From: an uncultured Planctomycetaceae bacterium
GTDB lineage: Bacteria > Planctomycetota > Planctomycetia > Planctomycetales > Planctomycetaceae
NCBI GenBank assembly: GCA_943787265.1
Contig: CALSLT010000011.1
Coordinates: 1 to 41,835 of the forward strand
Reading direction: 5' to 3'
Length of the DNA: 41,835 nucleotides
Part shown: in pieces, positions 36,811-41,835 of the stretch
Layout of the letters: the number at the start of each line of letters is the position of its first letter
How positions within the stretch are numbered: the first letter of the stretch is position 1
Translations under genes and position numbers: made by a program
The notes under the pieces: generated by a model
What the model saw: the letters and a program-made list of their open reading frames with translations, nothing else
Database searches by the model: none
What the model was told of the DNA's origin: nothing

Positions 36811-37823
36811 ATGGGAACTGATTCGGGCGCGAGCCTTCGCGCGAGCCGGGCTGATCGGCAACCCGTCTGACGGCTATCACGGAAGAACGCTGTCGCTGAT
36901 CGTCCGCAACTATTGGGCTGAGGTCGTTCTCTACGAATGGGAAGACCTTGAAATCATTCTCAGCCAGGAAGATCGCTGCCGATTCGGCTCGATGTCAGAG
37001 TTGCAGCAGGACGTGCAGCTTCATGGGTACTACGGCGGCGTGCGGCTGGTGAAGGCGACGATTCGTTGCTTTGCTGATTACTGTCAACGGAACGGAATTC
37101 AGCATCACAATCGAAACTTCTCCATCCGTTATCAAAGCAACATTCCGAGAGCCGTCGGCATGGCCGGATCGAGTGGCATCATCATCGCCACGCTGCGAGC
37201 ATTGATGCAGTTTTATGAAGTTGAAATTCCGCTGGAAGTTCAACCCTCGCTGGCGCTGAGTGTCGAAGCCGGAGAGCTGAGGATTAACGGAGGACTACAG
37301 GATCGCGTTGTGCAGGTTTATGAGGGGCTGGTCTTCATGGACTTTGCCAAGGAAAGAACGCAGATTCTCGACGGCATGGAAGCGGGCCGGTACGAACGGA
37401 TCGATCTATCGTTGCTTCCAAATATTTACATGGCATTCAGTCATGAGGCGGGCGAGCCTACCGAAGTCACTCACGCTCCGCTTCGAGCGAGGTATGACGA
37501 AGGCGACCAGAAAATCCACGCCGCAATGAAGCGCTTTGCGGAAAATAACCGACGAAGCCAGAGCTGCGCTGCTTGCGAAAGAGCATCAGAGATTTCATCA
37601 ACTGGTTGATGAGAATTTCGACTTGCGACAATCGATCTGCGACCTGTCCCCGTCACACGTTCGCATGATCGAAGCAGCCCGAAACGCGGGCGCATCGGCA
37701 AAGTTCGCTGGTTCCGGCGGAGCGATCGTCGGCACTTTCGGCGATGAAACTCAGTACGCAGCCCTCGAACAGAAGCTCACGGCAATCGGTTGCGAAGTTT
37801 TCCGGCCGCAGATCGAAGCCTGA
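36811..37823 (+). CDS. GHMP-family sugar kinase (glucuronokinase-like), with frameshifts
   Basis: A GHMP-superfamily kinase of about 336 residues after two one-base insertions are removed (GGG at 36813-36815, directly in the start region, and AAAA at 37542-37545). The start ATG 36811 has AGGA two bases upstream and reads ELIRARAFARAGLIGNPSDGYHGRTLSLIV. ATP-binding motif: SNIPRAVGMAGSSGIIIATL, the usual PxxxGLGSSA-like loop. The C-terminal motif is GASAKFAGSGGAIVG (the third GHMP motif). The first segment resembles glucuronokinase and related sugar-1-kinases; the sugar is not certain. It converges on mnmG, with 15 bases between stops. Confidence 0.85.
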
Positions 37824-37838
37824 TTTCGTTCGGCAAGT

Positions 37839-39676
37839 CTATGACTTTCCTGCCATCCGAGCGGGCTCTTTCACATGCAACATCAGGATGGCAATGTCCC
37901 GCGGGCGTGATGCCGCTGATGCGGCTTGCCTGCCCAAGATTTGCCGGCTGAACTTTTTGAAGTTTCTCGCGTGCCTCGGCCCGAAGATTGGATACCGCCA
38001 GATAGTCGAAGGTTTCGGGAATGCGAACTTTCTCAAGATTCGATTGTTTCTCGACAGTCGAAGCCTGACGACGGATGTAACCAGCGTATTTTGTTTCGAT
38101 TTCGACCTGCTGGGCCGCTCGATCCGTTATCTCCAGTTCGGCGACTGCAGAAGAACGTTGTTTAATATCCGACCACTTTAATTCTGGACGACGGAGCCAT
38201 TCTTCCAGAGTCTTGCCTTCGGATCGTTCCTTCTGAACTAGCTGAGTCGCTCGCGCGATTTGCTCTTCGTGCTTCTGGTAAGCATCCCAACGCTCGGGAC
38301 CAAACGCTGCCGATCTCCCGTCCTCTCGGGGTCAGCCGTCGATCCGCGTTGTCTTGCCGGAGCAGCAGTCGGTACTCGGCCCGTGATGTAAACATTCGGT
38401 AAGGCTCGTCGACGCCTTTGGTCACCAGGTCGTCCAGTAGTACTCCCAGATAAGCTTCTTCCCGGCCGAGTACAAACGGACTTTTGCCGGCGGCTTTAAG
38501 TGCCGCGTTCAGCCCCGCGATCAATCCCTGGCCAGCGGCTTCTTCGTAACCCGTTGTTCCGTTTAACTGACCAGCGAAGTAGAGCCCTTCGACGCGTTTG
38601 GTTTCGAGTGTCGCGTGAAGCTGAGTTGGCGGCGCGAAGTCGTATTCGACGGCGTAGCCGTAACGCATGATCTCGGCATTTTCCAGGCCCTCAATTGACC
38701 GGATCATTTCATCCTGCACGTCTCGAGGCAGGCTCGTCGAAATCCCATTGCAGTAAATTTCGAGTGTGTTGCGCCCTTCGGGTTCGAGAAACAGTTGATG
38801 TGACTGCTTATCGGAAAAACGAACGACTTTATCTTCAATGGACGGACAGTATCGTGGCCCGGTTGAGTTGATCTGCCCGCTGTACATCGGAGCGCGACTG
38901 AGGTTGGCACGAATCAGATCGTGAACGCGCTCGTTGGTTGCTGCGAGCCAGCATCCAATCTGCTCCTGCTCGATCTTTTCCGTCATGTACGAAAATGGTT
39001 GCGGATTGTCGTCGCCGGGTTGTGGCTCAAGTTTCGAGTAGTCGATCGTTCGGCCGTTCAGACGAGCGGGCGTGCCCGTTTTGAACCGCTCCAACTGAAA
39101 TCCAAGTTCCGCGAAACATTGTGACAGGGAATTGGTGGTCCCTTCACCAGCTCGGCCACCCTTCGATTTTGCTTCGCCGGTGTGCATGATGGCTTGCAGA
39201 AAAGTCCCCGTCGTCACGATGGCTGCGTTGACACGGTACAGAGCGTTGCCACGGACTCGGACGCCTGTGATTTTTCCGTCTTCGACAACCAGACCTTCGA
39301 CCATCTCCTGTCGAAGTGTGAGGTTGTCCTGCTCTTCAACCCGCAGCTTCATCCAGAACTGGTAGGCCTTTTTGTCGGCCTGCGCTCGCGGGCTGTGCAT
39401 CGCGGGGCCTTTGCTTTGATTCAGCATCCGAAACTGAATCCCGGTCGCATCGATACAGCGGCCCATTTCTCCACCGAGTGCGTCGATTTCTCGGACGATC
39501 TGCCCTTTGGCAACGCCACCGATGGCTGGATTGCAGCTCATCTGTCCGACCGTGTCGCAGTTCATCGTGAGCAGAACCGTATGAGCCCCCAGTCGCGCCG
39601 CGGCCAATGCCGCTTCCGTGCCAGCATGCCCCGCTCCAATGACGGCAACATCAAAATCGTAAACAGAGGTCGTCAT
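37839..39676 (-). CDS. mnmG: tRNA uridine-5-carboxymethylaminomethyl modification enzyme MnmG, with frameshifts
   Basis: The FAD-dependent partner of MnmE that makes the cmnm5 modification on wobble uridine of several tRNAs. The N-terminus has the FAD fold ([21 protein letters not shown]) and [13 protein letters not shown]. Other family signatures are [20 protein letters not shown] and [18 protein letters not shown] one-base insertion (AAA on the plus strand at 38302-38304) diverts the frame after REIGSV; the continuation [18 protein letters not shown] runs through [12 protein letters not shown] and YAGYIRRQ. A second insertion (CCC at 37898-37900) follows GITPA; the end is [19 protein letters not shown]. 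Corrected length is 611 residues, normal for MnmG. Both shifts are in homopolymers of this well-conserved gene. Confidence 0.93.
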
Positions 39677-40137
39677 TGTTCAGAGTTACCGCTTTGGAGA
39701 GTGGACCGAAGGTAGGATTCGTGTGTGATATCCGTTTGGCATTCAACGGAACAGAAATCCCTATCTGCGGCCACCATCGAATGGGCAAAGGGATTTAAAG
39801 CTTGATCCCAGGCAATTGGGAAGAAAAGCGGGAGCGGACGAAAATCAACTCAGCTTGATCAGTCGTCGGCCCGCAGTGTATTTGAGTGTAAAGGCGAATC
39901 AAGCGACGCAGAATCCGGCTCAGTTTCAGCGGAACCGAACTAAGGCCGGCCTGTTAGGCCTTGGAATCGATCTCCCGGACGCTCGCAATTCGCGATTGAT
40001 CAGTTGGCGGTGGCTGTTGAAGCCTGCAGCTGAAAGTGTTGGGCGAATCGATGCCTGATTAGCGTGTTTTGGGGCCGCCTTCATCGATTGAGTCGTTGGG
40101 CCAGGTTTGACGCCCCAATACTGATCCTTAGCGGCAC
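39677..40137. other. Intergenic region with a small hairpin
   Basis: 461 bases between mnmG and the DUF1501 gene (both minus strand). A 6-base perfect stem AAGGCC/GGCCTT (39942-39947 with 39957-39962) lies in the middle. An 80-codon open frame on the plus strand (39816-40058) has an unremarkable composition and no recognisable motif, so I do not call it. The mnmG promoter is probably at the left edge. Confidence 0.4.
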
Positions 40138-41439
40138 TTAAACCAGTTCTTCGATCACCTGACGGTTGTTGACAAGGTATTGGGGGCGGCCGTTGGGGTC
40201 GGTCAGGGTGATTGCGTTTGGATCGAGCCCCAATTGTTGATAGACCGTTGCGAAGACCTGCTGGATGTGGACTGGTCGGTCCTGAGCGACTTCGCCGAGG
40301 CGGTTGGTGGCTCCGATGTACTGGCCGTGTTTCATGCCGCCGCCAGCCAGGAAGAATGACGCGGCGCGAGGCCAGTGGTCTCGACCGGCATTTTTGTTTA
40401 TGCGCGGGGTTCGTCCGAACTCACCGGACATCATAATGATTGTGTCGTCCAAGCGGCCTCGGATTTCAAGGTCTTCGATTAGAGCACTCATTGCTCGGTC
40501 GATGTTCGGCAGTTTCTTGCCGAGTGAGATGAAGTTCTTGCTATGGGTATCCCAGCCTCCGATCGTGAATGAGACGCAGCGGGCTCCGGCTTCGATCAGG
40601 CGACGGGAGAGTACGAACTTTGAGGCATCGCGGTCTTCGGGCATGCCGTAACGTTGCAGACGTCTCGGATCTTCCTGGTTGGTGTCCAAGGCTCGCGCGA
40701 CGTCGCCGGAAGTGATCAGCGAGACGGCTCGTTCGGTGAAGCTGTCCAGGGCGTTCATCATGCCTGAGCCGTCGATGTCACGCCGGAGCGTGTCAAAGCC
40801 GCTGAGTAGTTCTTTGCGGTTGCCGAGGCGGCTGCGGGAGACACTTCGGTTCAGAGTGAGGTTGGCTTTGCCCGTGCTGTCAGGACGGTAGCCGGCGAAT
40901 ACCTGGCCGAGGAATCCGGGACGAGTTCCGCCTGAGAGGTCGACAAACGTTGGCGCGGAACCTGTCTTTGTTACCTGAGCCGGACCGAACATCTTCGACA
41001 TCACCGAGCCAACGCTTGGTCGGCCGCCGAGTGATTCCAACGACTTCCGCGGCCAGCCCGAATCCGATTGGGCGCTGGAGTGTTCGTTGTTCATGCCAGT
41101 GATTGAGCGGATGGCGGTGATGCGGTCGCCCATCCCGGCAAGGATCGGCATGTGCTCGCAAATGTCGAATCCCGGCACTTTGGTCGCGATCGGACGGAAT
41201 TCGCCGCGGAATTCCTGGGGAGCCTCTGGCTTTAAGTCGAACATATCCATGTGCGATGGGCCACCGCTCAGGATGATATTGATAATCGACTTGCCGGTTG
41301 CCTTGCTGCCGGCTTGCGACTCGGCCTTGAGGATGCCCGGCAATGTCAGTCCGCCAGCTGTCAGAGCTCCAATCCGCAGGAAATCTCGCCGAGCCATGCC
41401 GTCACAATGAGCGTAGTTCTGTCCGGTCCAGTCAAACAT
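40138..41439 (-). CDS. DUF1501 secreted protein
   Basis: A third DUF1501 gene, intact, 433 residues from ATG 41439 (GAGG seven bases upstream; an earlier in-frame ATG at 41487 is less well supported). A Tat-type signal follows a short N-terminal extension (MARRDFLRIGALTAGGLTLPG). Family landmarks: NIILSGGPSHMDMFDLKPEAP, EHMPILAGMGDRITAIRSITG, FTIGGWDTHSKNF, MSGEFGRTPRINKNAGRDHWP and NGRPQYLVNNRQVIEELV. Its EFGRTP(R/K)INKNAGRDHWP block is nearly identical to the interrupted copy at 15430-18046, so those two are closer to each other than to the copy at 21937. A DUF1549 partner may lie outside the window, upstream of 41439. Confidence 0.93.
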   Translation of the reverse strand: MFDWTGQNYAHCDGMARRDFLRIGALTAGGLTLPGILKAESQAGSKATGKSIINIILSGGPSHMDMFDLKPEAPQEFRGEFRPIATKVPGFDICEHMPILAGMGDRITAIRSITGMNNEHSSAQSDSGWPRKSLESLGGRPSVGSVMSKMFGPAQVTKTGSAPTFVDLSGGTRPGFLGQVFAGYRPDSTGKANLTLNRSVSRSRLGNRKELLSGFDTLRRDIDGSGMMNALDSFTERAVSLITSGDVARALDTNQEDPRRLQRYGMPEDRDASKFVLSRRLIEAGARCVSFTIGGWDTHSKNFISLGKKLPNIDRAMSALIEDLEIRGRLDDTIIMMSGEFGRTPRINKNAGRDHWPRAASFFLAGGGMKHGQYIGATNRLGEVAQDRPVHIQQVFATVYQQLGLDPNAITLTDPNGRPQYLVNNRQVIEELV

Positions 41440-41835
41440 GATTCTGCCTCGCCCGTGTTTAAGTGTAACTGACGACTCAGGTTCCACCCGAATTCGTGTC
41501 TGACCGTACCAGACCCATCAAAGGTTGTCTATCGGAAGATCGGCATCGGAGGGGATTCAGGTTTAGCTGCTGATGGCTGGTGCTGTTGAGTCACGGACGG
41601 GCACGGAGTTTCAGTGAGATTTGGGATGCTTGATGCGATCTACGTGTCGATCCGTAAAGGTCAGTAGCCCTTACTCTTTCTCGTGTCGGAATCGCCGAGT
41701 GAACGGGTTACGGAGCGAGAAACTGCCGTCAGCTCGTCCATCATGGCAGAGAGTATCCCGGTCGCCCGTCACCGTTCGTGACAGGGACAAAATCGCCGGA
41801 GATTGCGGTGTTCAGGCAGGATTTAAGGGCCGTTG
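41440..41835. other. Terminal non-coding stretch
   Basis: The last 396 bases show no convincing gene on either strand. Minus-strand frames are short and lack ribosome sites. They may form the upstream region of the DUF1501 operon or the edge of a gene beyond the window. Confidence 0.35.

Noticed and set aside
36811..37823. Programmed frameshifting in the kinase and mnmG
   Set aside because: The sites are ordinary short homopolymers without slippery heptamers or conserved downstream structure, and similar insertions occur in unrelated genes.
39816..40058. Possible 80-residue gene between mnmG and the DUF1501 gene
   Set aside because: No ribosome site, no motif and average composition; chance is a sufficient explanation.
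1..41835. CRISPR array, tRNA or rRNA genes
   Set aside because: No regularly spaced direct repeats, no cloverleaf-like sequence and no rRNA segments were recognised.

Overview
The window comes from a member of the phylum Planctomycetota. It has three DUF1501 genes, two genes of the DUF1549/DUF1553 (PSD1/PSCyt) class, a very large 'PVC-type' haem protein with HEAT-like repeats, a sulfatase, and several small proteins without clear families. These secreted gene sets are hallmarks of that phylum. The base composition is moderately GC-rich. The window opens inside pstS and closes in non-coding DNA.

Layout. (1) 1-5300, plus strand: a phosphate operon pstS(partial)-pstC-pstA-pstB-phoU-phoB with short or overlapping junctions; no phoR follows. 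(2) 5334-8841: a palindromic repeat, then minus-strand genes for a SRPBCC/GyrI-like protein, a small unknown protein, a Tat-exported TIM-barrel sugar isomerase-like protein, a second palindromic repeat, a Cys-motif protein, and the broken C-terminus of an aldose 1-epimerase. (3) 8876-12721, minus: one 1281-residue secreted protein combining a propeller-like region, HEAT repeats and a glycosidase-like end. (4) 12988-20323, plus: a three-gene operon (DUF1549/1553, DUF1501, PPC-domain protein) in which every gene is broken; the DUF1501 gene carries an IS3-family element. (5) 20487-21722: a frameshifted IS256-family transposase. (6) 21937-32112, minus: an intact five-gene operon coding for secreted proteins (PVC-type haem protein, polysaccharide deacetylase, cysteine hydrolase, cytochrome-type DUF1549/1553 protein, DUF1501 protein). 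(7) 32543-34906, plus: DUF6868-like membrane protein, PilZ-like protein, sulfatase. (8) 35020-39676: a sulfatase remnant, a zinc-ribbon membrane protein, a GHMP sugar kinase, and mnmG. (9) 40138-41439, minus: a third DUF1501 gene.

Two themes stand out. First, single-base frameshifts are frequent. In pstS, the isomerase-like gene, the zinc-ribbon gene, the GHMP kinase and mnmG they are one-base insertions, nearly all in short homopolymers, which points to sequence error. In the dead operon they are one-base losses, and they occur beside an in-frame stop and an IS insertion, which points to real decay. Second, the intact operon of region 6 is the best candidate for a poorly described system. 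It couples predicted extracytoplasmic c-type haem proteins with a polysaccharide deacetylase and an exported cysteine hydrolase. Its substrate cannot be read from sequence alone.
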